Source: a bacterium (lineage in GTDB: Bacteria > Patescibacteriota > Minisyncoccia > Phycocordibacterales > 2-02-FULL-43-11). From it: DNA of 6,099 nt. Both the position numbers and the translations under genes were made by a program. The stretch spans positions 1-6,099 of the forward strand of contig JAKAHN010000049.1 of NCBI GenBank assembly GCA_021814895.1, given 5' to 3'. The notes under the pieces are model-generated. The model searched no databases. It had not been told where the DNA came from and saw only the letters and a list, made by a program, of their open reading frames with translations. Each line of letters opens with the position of its first letter. The first letter of the stretch is position 1. Below are positions 1-5,192 of the stretch, one piece after another.

Positions 1-37
1 ATTAGTTATTACTTAAATTCAACGGTCTTTAAATGAG

Positions 38-60
38 AGGGCCTGACCAGCCCTTTTTTA
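38..60 (+). terminator. Intrinsic terminator of an upstream unit
   Basis: AGGGC (38-42) pairs with GCCCT (50-54) around a 7-nt loop and is followed by a run of T (54-59). The stem is short, and outer A-T and G-T pairs can extend it. It would end transcription entering from the left. No coding sequence belonging to that upstream gene is recognisable in the first 37 bases. Confidence 0.6.
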
Positions 61-74
61 TTTTACTTCTTGAC

Positions 75-123
75 CCCGTTAGAATTAGGACGCGCGCGAT
101 GCGTTCGCGACTTCTAATGAGGG
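75..123. promoter_or_regulatory. Imperfect inverted repeat upstream of the groES promoter
   Basis: TTAGAA (79-84) matches TTCTAA (112-117). CCC (75-77) and GGG (121-123) extend the symmetry past a small bulge. The ~27-nt interior is CG-rich and contains further CGCG half-sites (91-98 and 106-109). The right arm abuts the -35 box, where a heat-shock repressor could sit. It does not match the CIRCE consensus (TTAGCACTC, 9-nt spacer, GAGTGCTAA), so a HrcA site is not claimed. It may equally be a hairpin or an intergenic repeat. Confidence 0.35.
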
Positions 124-153
124 TTGACATTTCAGGCGACTTGCATATAAAAT
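124..153 (+). promoter_or_regulatory. Sigma-70-type promoter for groES-groEL
   Basis: A perfect -35 box TTGACA lies at 124-129. The -10 can be read as TATAAA at 146-151 (16-nt spacer) or TAAAAT at 148-153 (18-nt spacer). Transcription would start near 160, giving a leader of about 28 nt before the groES start codon. Confidence 0.65.
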
Positions 154-187
154 GTAAACGCTGTAAGGTCGCAAATATAATAAATTT

Positions 188-475
188 ATGAATATTAAAC
201 CATTATCAAATCACGTTTTTATCGAACCTTTGGAGGCGGAAAAAATTACTCAATCAGGCATTGTTCTCCCTGAAACAGCCGAAAATAAACCGATTAAAGG
301 CAAGGTTGTCGCGATTGGTTCCGGAAAAACAAATGAAAAAGGAGAAAAAATATCAATGTCCGTGAAGGTCGGGGATATTGTTTTATTTAAAAAATATGGA
401 CCCGACGAAATTGAAATAGAAGGAAAAAAATATTTGGTCGGGGATGAAGAAGATGTATTAGCAGTTTTAGAATAG
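188..475 (+). CDS. groES: Co-chaperonin GroES (Hsp10)
   Basis: This cytoplasmic co-chaperonin forms the seven-subunit lid that caps the GroEL ring and closes the folding chamber. The 95-residue length is typical of bacterial GroES. It opens with the family pattern of a basic N-terminus followed by PLSNHVFIEP (residues 5-14). It then has the mobile loop (about 17-32) carrying the GroEL-binding IVL tripeptide at 25-27 (G-IVL-P). The usual beta-barrel follows, with KGKVVAIGSGK (37-47) and VGDIVLFKKYG (61-71), and the protein ends in EEDVLAVLE. The ATG at 188 gives the canonical N-terminus, but no Shine-Dalgarno sequence precedes it; the nearest AAGG is about 20 nt upstream. groEL follows 138 nt downstream in the same direction, so the two probably share the promoter at 124-153. 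The family assignment is secure. Confidence 0.97.
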   Translation: MNIKPLSNHVFIEPLEAEKITQSGIVLPETAENKPIKGKVVAIGSGKTNEKGEKISMSVKVGDIVLFKKYGPDEIEIEGKKYLVGDEEDVLAVLE

Positions 476-489
476 TTTTCAAAGCTGCT

Positions 490-540
490 AAATTTAAAAT
501 TTAAAAGTAAAAATTTAAAATGACAATGTAAAATTTAAAA
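490..540. repeat. AAATTTAAAA repeats in the groES-groEL spacer
   Basis: AAATTTAAAA occurs at 490-499, 511-520 and 531-540, and an overlapping AATTTAAAA lies at 498-506. The stretch is nearly free of G and C and has no coding potential. Such AT-rich repeats between genes are common in AT-rich candidate-phylum genomes. They also provide the left part of the long hairpin described next. Confidence 0.6.
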
Positions 541-585
541 GCATTTAAACCGAAATTTGTGGTTTAAATTTTTTATTTTTACATT
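525..585 (+). terminator. Hairpin with U-run between groES and groEL (attenuator-like)
   Basis: ATTTAAACC (543-551) and GGTTTAAAT (561-569) form a perfect 9-bp stem with a 9-nt loop, followed at once by TTTTTTATTTTT. The symmetry extends outward imperfectly: AATGTAAAA (525-533) mirrors the ACATT side (581-585). The stem has few G-C pairs and is therefore weaker than the other terminators in the window. Partial termination here would lower groEL relative to groES transcript. It could instead be a processing or stability element. Confidence 0.5.
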
Positions 586-613
586 TTAATTTTTTATTTT
601 GAATAAAGCGAAT

Positions 614-2266
614 ATGGCAAAACAAATTTTATTTGACGAAAAGGCCAGAGTGGCAATTAAAAAAGGCATCGATAAATTAGCCGAAGCGGTGAGAATGACT
701 TTAGGTCCGCGTGGCCGGGCGGTTGTAGTTGAAAAAGCGTACGGCGCTCCGCAGGTGACTTTTGACGGAGTGACCGTTGCCAAAGAGATCGAACTTGAAG
801 ACAAATACGAAAATTTAGGAGCTGAACTTATAAAACAAGCTGCTTCTAAAACCAATGACGATGTTGGCGACGGCACTACGACTGCCGTTGTTTTGGCGCA
901 CGCCATGATTGACGAAGGAGAAAAAGCGATTCGTGAAAAGGGATTTAATGTAATTAGATTGGCCGAACGTCTTAAAACAAGAAGCGAAATGGTTATAAAA
1001 GCCCTTGAAGCTCAAAAAATTCCAGTTGAAAGCAATAAAGACATTGAAGAGGTTGCAACTCTTTCGGCAAAAGATAAAGAAGTGGGAAAACTTATTGCCG
1101 AAGTAATGGACAAAGTTAAAAAAGAAGGCGTGATTACCGTGGAGGATTCCAACGCCGTGGGACTTTCTTATGAAGTTGTCGAAGGCCTTCGTTTTGACCG
1201 CGGATACGTTTCTGCTTATATGGTGACTAATTCCGAAAGGATGGAAGCGGTTTTGGAAGATCCTTATATTTTGGTTGCCGATAAAAAGATTTCTTCAATC
1301 AGCGAGCTTCTGCCGCTTTTGGAAAAAATAATTAAAAACGGCAAAAAAGAATTGGTTATTATTGCTGACGACGTTGAGGGCGAGGCGCTAGCAACGCTTG
1401 TTGTTAATAAACTTCGCGGGATTTTAAATGTTTTGGCAGTTAAAGCTCCGGGATTTGGAGACAGAAAAAAGGAAATGCTAGAGGATATCGCCGCGGTTAC
1501 CGGAGCGGAATTTATTTCCGAAGATATCGGGAAAAAAATGGACAGTGTTGATGTAAGTTCTTTGGGTCAGGCGCATCGTGTAATCGCCAATAAAGACAAT
1601 ACGACGATTGTCGGCGGAAAAGGCAACAAAGAAAATATCGATAAAAGAATTTTACAAATAAAAAATCAATTGGAAAAAACCGATTCGGAATTTGATAAAG
1701 AAAAATTACAAGAACGGCTTGGGAAGCTTTCCGGAGGTGTGGCGGTAATGAAGGTTGGAGCCCCGACTGAATCTGCTCAAAAAGAGTTGAAACAAAGAGT
1801 GGAAGATGCGGTTAACGCAACTAAAGCCGCCATGGAAGAAGGGATTGTTCCCGGGGGCGGAATAGCGTTGTTTAATGTAGCTGGTTTGGAAAATATCGGG
1901 GAGGCTTTGGAACATGAAAAAGAAGTTGATAAAGCTGTAATGGAAATTATTTCAAAGGCTGTCCGCGCGCCTTTAAAGGCGATCATAGATAATAGCGGAG
2001 AATTAACGCCGGTTATTGTAAAAGAATTATTGTCCAGCAAGAAACAGGAAAAAAGCGATTGGGTTGGCTTCAATTCGTTTAATAATAAAATAGAAAATTT
2101 GAAAGACGCCGGAGTGATTGATCCGCTTAAGGTTACCAAAACCGCTTTTATAAACGCGGTTTCGGTCGCGAGCACTTATCTTACAATCGGCGCGGCAATC
2201 GCCAAGCTTCCTGAAAAAGAAAAAGAATCTCATGGTCATAACCCAATGATGGGTGAGGAGTATTAA
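614..2266 (+). CDS. groEL: Chaperonin GroEL (Hsp60)
   Basis: This ATP-driven 14-subunit chaperonin folds cytosolic proteins together with GroES. The protein is 550 residues, close to the 548 of E. coli. Visible signatures are TLGPRGR (29-35), the catalytic-site DGVTVAKE (51-58), the nucleotide-binding DGTTT (86-90), and the apical-domain segment ending in KAPGFGDRKKEMLEDIA. RVEDAVNAT carries Asp398 at the E. coli ATPase position. The chaperonin signature AAMEEGIVPGGG lies at 405-416. An in-frame TTG at 599 would add five residues, but the ATG at 614 gives the standard MAKQILFDEKAR start and is preferred. No clear ribosome-binding site precedes it. The C-terminus lacks the usual Gly-Gly-Met repeats and ends instead in SHGHNPMMGEEY. 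It is the second gene of the groES operon, with a U-tailed hairpin just upstream and a terminator downstream. Confidence 0.98.
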   Translation: MAKQILFDEKARVAIKKGIDKLAEAVRMTLGPRGRAVVVEKAYGAPQVTFDGVTVAKEIELEDKYENLGAELIKQAASKTNDDVGDGTTTAVVLAHAMIDEGEKAIREKGFNVIRLAERLKTRSEMVIKALEAQKIPVESNKDIEEVATLSAKDKEVGKLIAEVMDKVKKEGVITVEDSNAVGLSYEVVEGLRFDRGYVSAYMVTNSERMEAVLEDPYILVADKKISSISELLPLLEKIIKNGKKELVIIADDVEGEALATLVVNKLRGILNVLAVKAPGFGDRKKEMLEDIAAVTGAEFISEDIGKKMDSVDVSSLGQAHRVIANKDNTTIVGGKGNKENIDKRILQIKNQLEKTDSEFDKEKLQERLGKLSGGVAVMKVGAPTESAQKELKQRVEDAVNATKAAMEEGIVPGGGIALFNVAGLENIGEALEHEKEVDKAVMEIISKAVRAPLKAIIDNSGELTPVIVKELLSSKKQEKSDWVGFNSFNNKIENLKDAGVIDPLKVTKTAFINAVSVASTYLTIGAAIAKLPEKEKESHGHNPMMGEEY

Positions 2267-2273
2267 ATAACAA

Positions 2274-2299
2274 TTAACTCGTAACTATTAACTTGTAAC
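2274..2299. repeat. Short direct repeat after groEL
   Basis: TTAACTCGTAAC (2274-2285) and TTAACTTGTAAC (2288-2299) are two 12-base copies with one mismatch and a 14-nt period. They lie in the groEL 3' untranslated region ahead of the terminator. No function is evident. Confidence 0.5.
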
Positions 2300-2319
2300 A
2301 GAGAAAAACAAGACAAGGG

Positions 2320-2342
2320 CCGTCTTGAAGAGGCGGTTTTTT
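2320..2342 (+). terminator. Intrinsic terminator of the groES-groEL operon
   Basis: CCGTCTT (2320-2326) pairs with GAGGCGG (2330-2336), with two G-U pairs, around a GAA loop and is followed by six T (2337-2342). A competing hairpin upstream, CAAGAC (2309-2314) with GTCTTG (2322-2327), would use the same left arm and could not coexist with the terminator. Confidence 0.8.
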
Positions 2343-2381
2343 GGTTGATCTCATAGTGAGTTTTGGCTTTATTAAAGATTT

Positions 2382-2404
2382 ATTGTCCGCCTACGGCGGA
2401 TAAT
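2382..2404. repeat. REP-like palindrome, TCCGCC/GGCGGA type
   Basis: ATTGTCCGCC (2382-2391) and GGCGGATAAT (2395-2404) form a 10-bp stem, with one G-T pair, around a TAC loop. It is a GC-rich island in an otherwise AT-rich spacer and has no T-run after it, so it is not a typical terminator. From general knowledge, short palindromes of this type recur between genes in many Patescibacteria. Only one copy is visible here, so repetition in this genome is inferred. Confidence 0.55.
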
Positions 2405-2410
2405 ACAGGA

Positions 2411-2439
2411 TTGACTTTAGTCAGGTATTTATTTATTTT
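2411..2439 (+). promoter_or_regulatory. Promoter for the 174-residue gene, with a palindrome on the -35
   Basis: TTGACT (2411-2416) and TATTTT (2434-2439) are separated by 17 nt. The -35 lies inside the perfect palindrome TGACT-TT-AGTCA (2412-2423), which could be a dimeric repressor site. The predicted leader is about 35 nt. Confidence 0.5.
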
Positions 2440-2481
2440 GGGACTAGTAAATATAAAAAAAGAAAATGGGGGATAAGAGAG

Positions 2482-3006
2482 ATGGGTAATATGATGACAT
2501 GTCAGAGTCATATTCCTGTAAAAGGCATTGTTTTGATGGACAGAGCGATTATTTTTGGTCGGGCCGCCGGTATTCTTTCCGTTGCTTTGAATCCCAAAAA
2601 CAGATTGACTGCCGAAGATAGACGTATTTTAGAAATCGCGGCAGAGGACATGAAAAAAATCATAGGGGATATGAAGTTCGCTGCGTCGCGCGGTAAAATA
2701 GACCCTGATTTTCCGCCCACACTCGCAACTGATCCGTTTTTCGATTTGATTTGGTATGAAGTGCAGAGTACTTATCGTTTTGTTGGAGAGAGAAGATTGA
2801 TGGAACAGGAAATTGTTTGCGTGGAACTATGGCAATATTTCGCGCCAATTTATAGAGTGTTGGAATTTTCACGGGCAGGAAAAAATTACGGTAACCAAGG
2901 AGTGGTTGAACGAGCAATAGATTTTTTTAACTATTTGAAAAAAATCTATTGGGAAGAAGGCCAAAGCCGGGTCAATGCGGAAATAAGACGGGAAGATACG
3001 GATTGA
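2482..3006 (+). CDS. Hypothetical protein, 174 residues, no family recognised
   Basis: I do not recognise this protein. It has no signal peptide and no membrane segment. It looks soluble and mainly alpha-helical, with amphipathic charged stretches at about 42-70 (RLTAEDRRILEIAAEDMKKI) and at 141-172. The centre is aromatic-rich (DPFFDLIWYEVQSTYRF, 84-100, and ELWQYFAPIYRVLEF, 115-129). The only cysteines are Cys7 and Cys113, so there is no metal-binding cluster. The chosen ATG at 2482 has GGGGGA at 2468-2473, 8 nt upstream. Further ATG codons at 2491 and 2494 would shorten the protein by three or four residues. It has its own promoter and terminator and so appears to be a single-gene unit between the chaperonin operon and the nucleotide operon. 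Codon usage is even throughout and the frame is open, which supports a real gene. Confidence 0.8.
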   Translation: MGNMMTCQSHIPVKGIVLMDRAIIFGRAAGILSVALNPKNRLTAEDRRILEIAAEDMKKIIGDMKFAASRGKIDPDFPPTLATDPFFDLIWYEVQSTYRFVGERRLMEQEIVCVELWQYFAPIYRVLEFSRAGKNYGNQGVVERAIDFFNYLKKIYWEEGQSRVNAEIRREDTD

Positions 3007-3034
3007 ATTTTCCGCGGCTATAAACCATGGGAAA

Positions 3035-3047
3035 GTCATTGAATGAC
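3035..3047. repeat. Perfect 13-base palindrome before the terminator
   Basis: GTCATT (3035-3040) and AATGAC (3042-3047) are perfect inverted arms around one G. As RNA this would give a small 5-bp hairpin three nucleotides from the terminator stem. It may help protect the 3' end or be a protein-binding site; nothing in the sequence decides between these. Confidence 0.4.
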
Positions 3048-3073
3048 AAGGGGCTCGCAAGCCCCTTTTTCTT
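3048..3073 (+). terminator. Intrinsic terminator after the 174-residue gene
   Basis: GGGGCT (3050-3055) pairs with AGCCCC (3060-3065) around a CGCA loop, and two outer A-T pairs extend the stem. TTTTTCTTTT follows. This is a strong canonical terminator. Confidence 0.9.
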
Positions 3074-3087
3074 TTGCCAGAAAAATT

Positions 3088-3117
3088 TTGACTTTGGGAC
3101 TTATTCATGTTTAGAAT
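3088..3117 (+). promoter_or_regulatory. Promoter for the nucleotidyltransferase-deaminase operon
   Basis: TTGACT (3088-3093) and TAGAAT (3112-3117) each match five of six consensus bases and are 18 nt apart. The -35 shares TTGACTTT with the promoter at 2411. Transcription would start near 3124, giving a leader of about 60 nt with no evident riboswitch fold. Confidence 0.6.
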
Positions 3118-3171
3118 TAAGCAGATTTTTAAGAAACGAATAAAGAATTCAATCTCATACTCTACTTTTAC

Positions 3172-3177
3172 AGGAGG
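3172..3177 (+). promoter_or_regulatory. Strong Shine-Dalgarno AGGAGG
   Basis: A full AGGAGG lies 8 nt before the ATG at 3186 and fixes that start. It stands out because groES, groEL and the HIT gene have no visible site. Confidence 0.85.
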
Positions 3178-3185
3178 ATTGTCTA

Positions 3186-3737
3186 ATGTCGACGAATACC
3201 ATTGATTATGCCAAGAAAATCGTACTGGATTACAACAAACTCGCGAAGCTTTGCACGGCGTATCAGGAGCTTGAGCACAAAATCGTTTGTACAATCGGGA
3301 GTTGGGATCAACTGCATGTCGGACACGTTCGTTACTTATTGAAGGCGAGAGAACACGGCGACATTCTTGTTGTCGGGGCGGATTCTGACCGAGCTATCAA
3401 GCTTTACAAAGGTCCGTACCGGCCGTTAAATCCGCAAATAGAGCGTCTTGAAATGTTGAGTTATCAAGAGTGCGTCAACTTTGCCACGGTGGTGGATGAT
3501 GTGACGAATGAAGGTGAATGGCAATACGGTCTTTTAGACAGTATTCGGCCGGATATTTTTATTGCTGTGACTGATTCTTATCCGGAAGATCAACTCAACC
3601 AAATTCGTGAGCGGTGCGGAGAAGTGATTGTATTGTCTCGTCAAGCCGAAACCAGTAGTTCCAGCTTATTTCATAAGGCCATGAAGGATTTTTTGGCCCC
3701 AATGGCTGAGTTTATGAAAAAAAGCGGACTTGTGTGA
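3186..3737 (+). CDS. HxGH nucleotidyltransferase (cytidylyltransferase-like, RfaE/HldE C-domain type)
   Basis: This is a soluble nucleotidyltransferase of the class that joins a nucleotide to a phosphorylated substrate with release of pyrophosphate. In the 183-residue protein the fold starts with KIVCTIGSWDQLHVGH, placing the catalytic HxGH at 44-47. It continues with GDILVVGADSD (58-68), KGPYRPLNPQIERLEML (75-91) and the late signature ETSSSSLFHKA (155-165), the place of the usual ISSTxIR loop. These features and their order match heptose-1-phosphate adenylyltransferases and glycerol-3-phosphate cytidylyltransferases. GSWD replaces the more common GxFD before the HxGH motif. About 30 helical residues precede the domain. 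The substrate and the nucleotide used cannot be told from sequence, and no heptose-pathway gene is nearby. The deaminase gene begins 13 nt after its stop with the ribosome site in the gap, so the two are probably made together. Confidence 0.88.
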   Translation: MSTNTIDYAKKIVLDYNKLAKLCTAYQELEHKIVCTIGSWDQLHVGHVRYLLKAREHGDILVVGADSDRAIKLYKGPYRPLNPQIERLEMLSYQECVNFATVVDDVTNEGEWQYGLLDSIRPDIFIAVTDSYPEDQLNQIRERCGEVIVLSRQAETSSSSLFHKAMKDFLAPMAEFMKKSGLV

Positions 3738-3743
3738 AAGGAG
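3737..3743 (+). promoter_or_regulatory. Shine-Dalgarno AAAGGAG that sets the deaminase start
   Basis: AAAGGAG begins on the last base of the upstream TGA stop and sits 7 nt before the ATG at 3751. This makes that ATG the real start rather than the in-frame TTG at 3730, which lies upstream of the site. It also suggests translational coupling. Confidence 0.85.
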
Positions 3744-3750
3744 AGGAGCG

Positions 3751-4593
3751 ATGAAAAAAATCCTTATTCTCTACATACCGGTCATCCACGCGGGATATTT
3801 GCGACTTATCGAAAAGTATCAGGACAAAATTGAAGCGCTCTGTATTTTAGGCGAAGAGTTCATAAATGAATTTTGCGATCGAAAAGAAATTCGAGCTATT
3901 AATCCTAAAACAGTCGAGGAAATGTTGGGTTTTGGAAGCAGATTGCAGGTTGAGGTATTTACACTGACCCGGGCTGGTTTAAAGATTAGTTTGCTTAAAA
4001 GCTGCGGGATAATAACTATTCGAGACGAATTATGCCAGGCCGTCGTCGAAAAATATTTTTCTGGTCAACCAGTTGAGTATGATACCGCCTTTCTGCGATG
4101 GGATCGAAATTCTGTCTTTTCGCAGACGACAGTCAATTATGACCGGATAACAACCGAGGAGTTCGACTGGAAGATGATGAATTTGGCAAAAGGGGAGGCC
4201 GAGAAGACATCTGATTGGTGGAGACAGGTAGGTTGTGTTTTAGTGAATAAAAAAGGAATTGGTGGGGTGCTCTACGAAGCGCATAATCATCACGTGCCAA
4301 CGGAGTACCAACCTTATTTTGTAGGAGATCCCCGTGATTTTGTTAAAGCGGGGGAACGTAGCGAACTTTGTTCCGCGATTCATTCGGAACAAGACGTTAT
4401 TGCTTGGGCGGCTCGGGAAGGTGTTCCGCTCAGGGGCACGTCGCTTTACGTGAATGTTTTTCCGTGCCCGGTTTGCGCCAAGCTGATCGCGGCGTCCGGA
4501 ATCGAGAAGCTTTATTTTGCCGAAGGGCATGCCAGCCTTGACGGCGAGGTTGTCCTTAAAGAAGCGGGCGTAGAGATTGTTCTTGTGAAGTAA
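3751..4593 (+). CDS. dCMP deaminase-family protein with degenerate nucleotidyltransferase-like N-domain
   Basis: The C-terminal part (about 136-280) is a zinc-dependent cytidine/deoxycytidylate deaminase domain. It has the zinc-histidine and proton-shuttle glutamate in HSE (His211, Glu213) and the zinc cysteines in FPCPVC (Cys239, Cys242). The dCMP-deaminase-like continuation is AASGIEKLYFAEGH. The expected reaction is dCMP to dUMP. However, the usual YNG sugar-contact region reads EAHNHH (176-181), so the substrate is not certain. Residues 1-120 resemble the nucleotidyltransferase encoded upstream. PVIHAGY (10-16) lies in place of HVGH, and RAINPKTVEEML (48-59) aligns with RPLNPQIERLEML. The second catalytic histidine is Tyr16 and the ISSTxIR-like loop is not recognisable, so this domain is probably inactive and may bind ligand or partner. 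At 280 residues it is much longer than a typical dCMP deaminase (about 150-190). It is the second gene of its operon and ends before a strong terminator. Confidence 0.85.
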   Translation: MKKILILYIPVIHAGYLRLIEKYQDKIEALCILGEEFINEFCDRKEIRAINPKTVEEMLGFGSRLQVEVFTLTRAGLKISLLKSCGIITIRDELCQAVVEKYFSGQPVEYDTAFLRWDRNSVFSQTTVNYDRITTEEFDWKMMNLAKGEAEKTSDWWRQVGCVLVNKKGIGGVLYEAHNHHVPTEYQPYFVGDPRDFVKAGERSELCSAIHSEQDVIAWAAREGVPLRGTSLYVNVFPCPVCAKLIAASGIEKLYFAEGHASLDGEVVLKEAGVEIVLVK

Positions 4594-4613
4594 GAAGAAA
4601 TTAATTTTAGATA

Positions 4614-4655
4614 CCCCGTCGCGCACGCAACACGCGCGACGGGGATTTATTTTAT
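4614..4655 (+). terminator. Strong hairpin terminator between convergent genes
   Basis: CCCCGTCGCGC (4614-4624) and GCGCGACGGGG (4634-4644) form a perfect 11-bp stem with a 9-nt loop. ATTTATTTTAT follows on the plus strand. It ends the deaminase operon. The stem also lies just past the stop codon of the minus-strand HIT gene and may stop that transcript too, although the minus-strand tail is poorer in T. Confidence 0.82.
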
Positions 4656-4660
4656 AAAAA

Positions 4661-5092
4661 TTATCCAATTGGGAAATTCACAGGAACGGATTTGCCGTTT
4701 TTCAGAGTCGGAGTAATTAAGTGAAAATGCAAATGAGTTACCGTTGCACCCGTGTGATTAGTATCTCCGAATCGTAGCATTAAGCCGCCGCCTTTAAGAT
4801 TGAATTTTTTGATCGTCCAAGTAGTCAAAGTTTTAACGGCTTTAAAGTCTTTTATTGAGAGCTGATTAAAATTATTTTTGTGTTTTTTCCCGATGATAAG
4901 AAAATGATTTTTGCTGTTTTTGTACGGCCAACTCGATTTTGTTATAAGCCAGCCGCCTTCTTTTTTTAGAATTGGATTTTTGTGGTATTTAAAATTTTCC
5001 GCGCAAAATGGACATTTTTTTTCGGCAATAATATTATTTATAACTTTTTTATATTCGCTCCCTTTTGCAAATTGAGGATTTACATATTTCAT
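4661..5092 (-). CDS. HIT-family (histidine triad) protein with CxxC zinc pair
   Basis: HIT proteins hydrolyse or transfer nucleotides from dinucleotides and nucleoside phosphoramidates through a covalent histidine-nucleotide intermediate. This 143-residue protein has the triad THLHFHLI with His120, His122 and His124; the middle histidine is the expected nucleophile. Upstream of it are NHFLIIGKKHKNNF (62-75), matching the family's strand and KxH turn, and GGGLMLRFGDTNHTGATVTH (101-120). CPFC at 27-30 is the N-terminal zinc-binding pair seen in many bacterial HIT proteins. It is lysine-rich and AAA-coded, unlike its neighbours. The ATG at 5092 has no Shine-Dalgarno site. A TATAAT lies only 7 nt upstream, so the mRNA may be leaderless. 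It sits downstream of the terminator that ends dihydrofolate reductase and converges with the deaminase. The exact substrate cannot be assigned. Confidence 0.92.
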   Translation of the reverse strand: MKYVNPQFAKGSEYKKVINNIIAEKKCPFCAENFKYHKNPILKKEGGWLITKSSWPYKNSKNHFLIIGKKHKNNFNQLSIKDFKAVKTLTTWTIKKFNLKGGGLMLRFGDTNHTGATVTHLHFHLITPTLKNGKSVPVNFPIG

Positions 5093-5099
5093 TAATTTT

Positions 5100-5105
5100 A
5101 TTATA
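5100..5105 (-). promoter_or_regulatory. -10 element TATAAT of the HIT gene
   Basis: The minus strand reads TATAAT, ending 7 nt before the HIT start codon. No convincing -35 is present 16-18 nt upstream, where the T-run of the preceding terminator lies. If it is used, transcription would begin at or next to the ATG. Confidence 0.4.
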
Positions 5106-5121
5106 AAACTTATTCAAAAAT

Positions 5122-5156
5122 AAAAAAGGGGATTCCGTTTGAAACGCGGAACCCCC
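5122..5156 (-). terminator. Intrinsic terminator of the thymidylate synthase-DHFR operon
   Basis: On the minus strand GGGGGTTCCG (5156-5147) pairs with CGGAATCCCC (5137-5128), a 10-bp stem with one G-U pair and a 9-nt loop. TTTTTTA follows (5127-5121). It separates dihydrofolate reductase from the HIT gene. Bases 5157-5192 between the stem and the stop codon hold no gene. Confidence 0.88.
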
Positions 5157-5192
5157 GTTGTTTGTGTAGTTTTGGTCCAGCTACTGTTCCAG

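Noticed and set aside
75..123. CIRCE operator for HrcA
   Set aside because: The arms do not match TTAGCACTC/GAGTGCTAA and the spacing is not 9 nt.
490..600. CRISPR array in the AT-rich repeats
   Set aside because: The units are only 9-10 bases, partly overlapping, have no constant spacer length and sit between two operon genes.
599..613. Upstream TTG start for groEL adding five residues
   Set aside because: The ATG at 614 gives the standard GroEL N-terminus MAKQILFDEKAR, and no ribosome site supports the TTG.
1777..2175. Minus-strand open frame of 132 codons inside groEL
   Set aside because: It is a shadow of the conserved groEL coding frame and has no promoter, ribosome site or protein family features.
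2309..2342. Terminator/antiterminator switch after groEL
   Set aside because: The alternative CAAGAC/GTCTTG hairpin exists but there is no downstream gene in the same unit for it to control, so chance is more likely.
3186..3737. Naming the nucleotidyltransferase as hldE/rfaE2 or tagD
   Set aside because: The motifs define the fold and class only. No pathway partner is nearby and the GSWD variant differs from both families.
3730..3750. Upstream TTG start for the deaminase overlapping the nucleotidyltransferase end
   Set aside because: The AAAGGAG site lies downstream of this TTG and is ideally spaced for the ATG at 3751.
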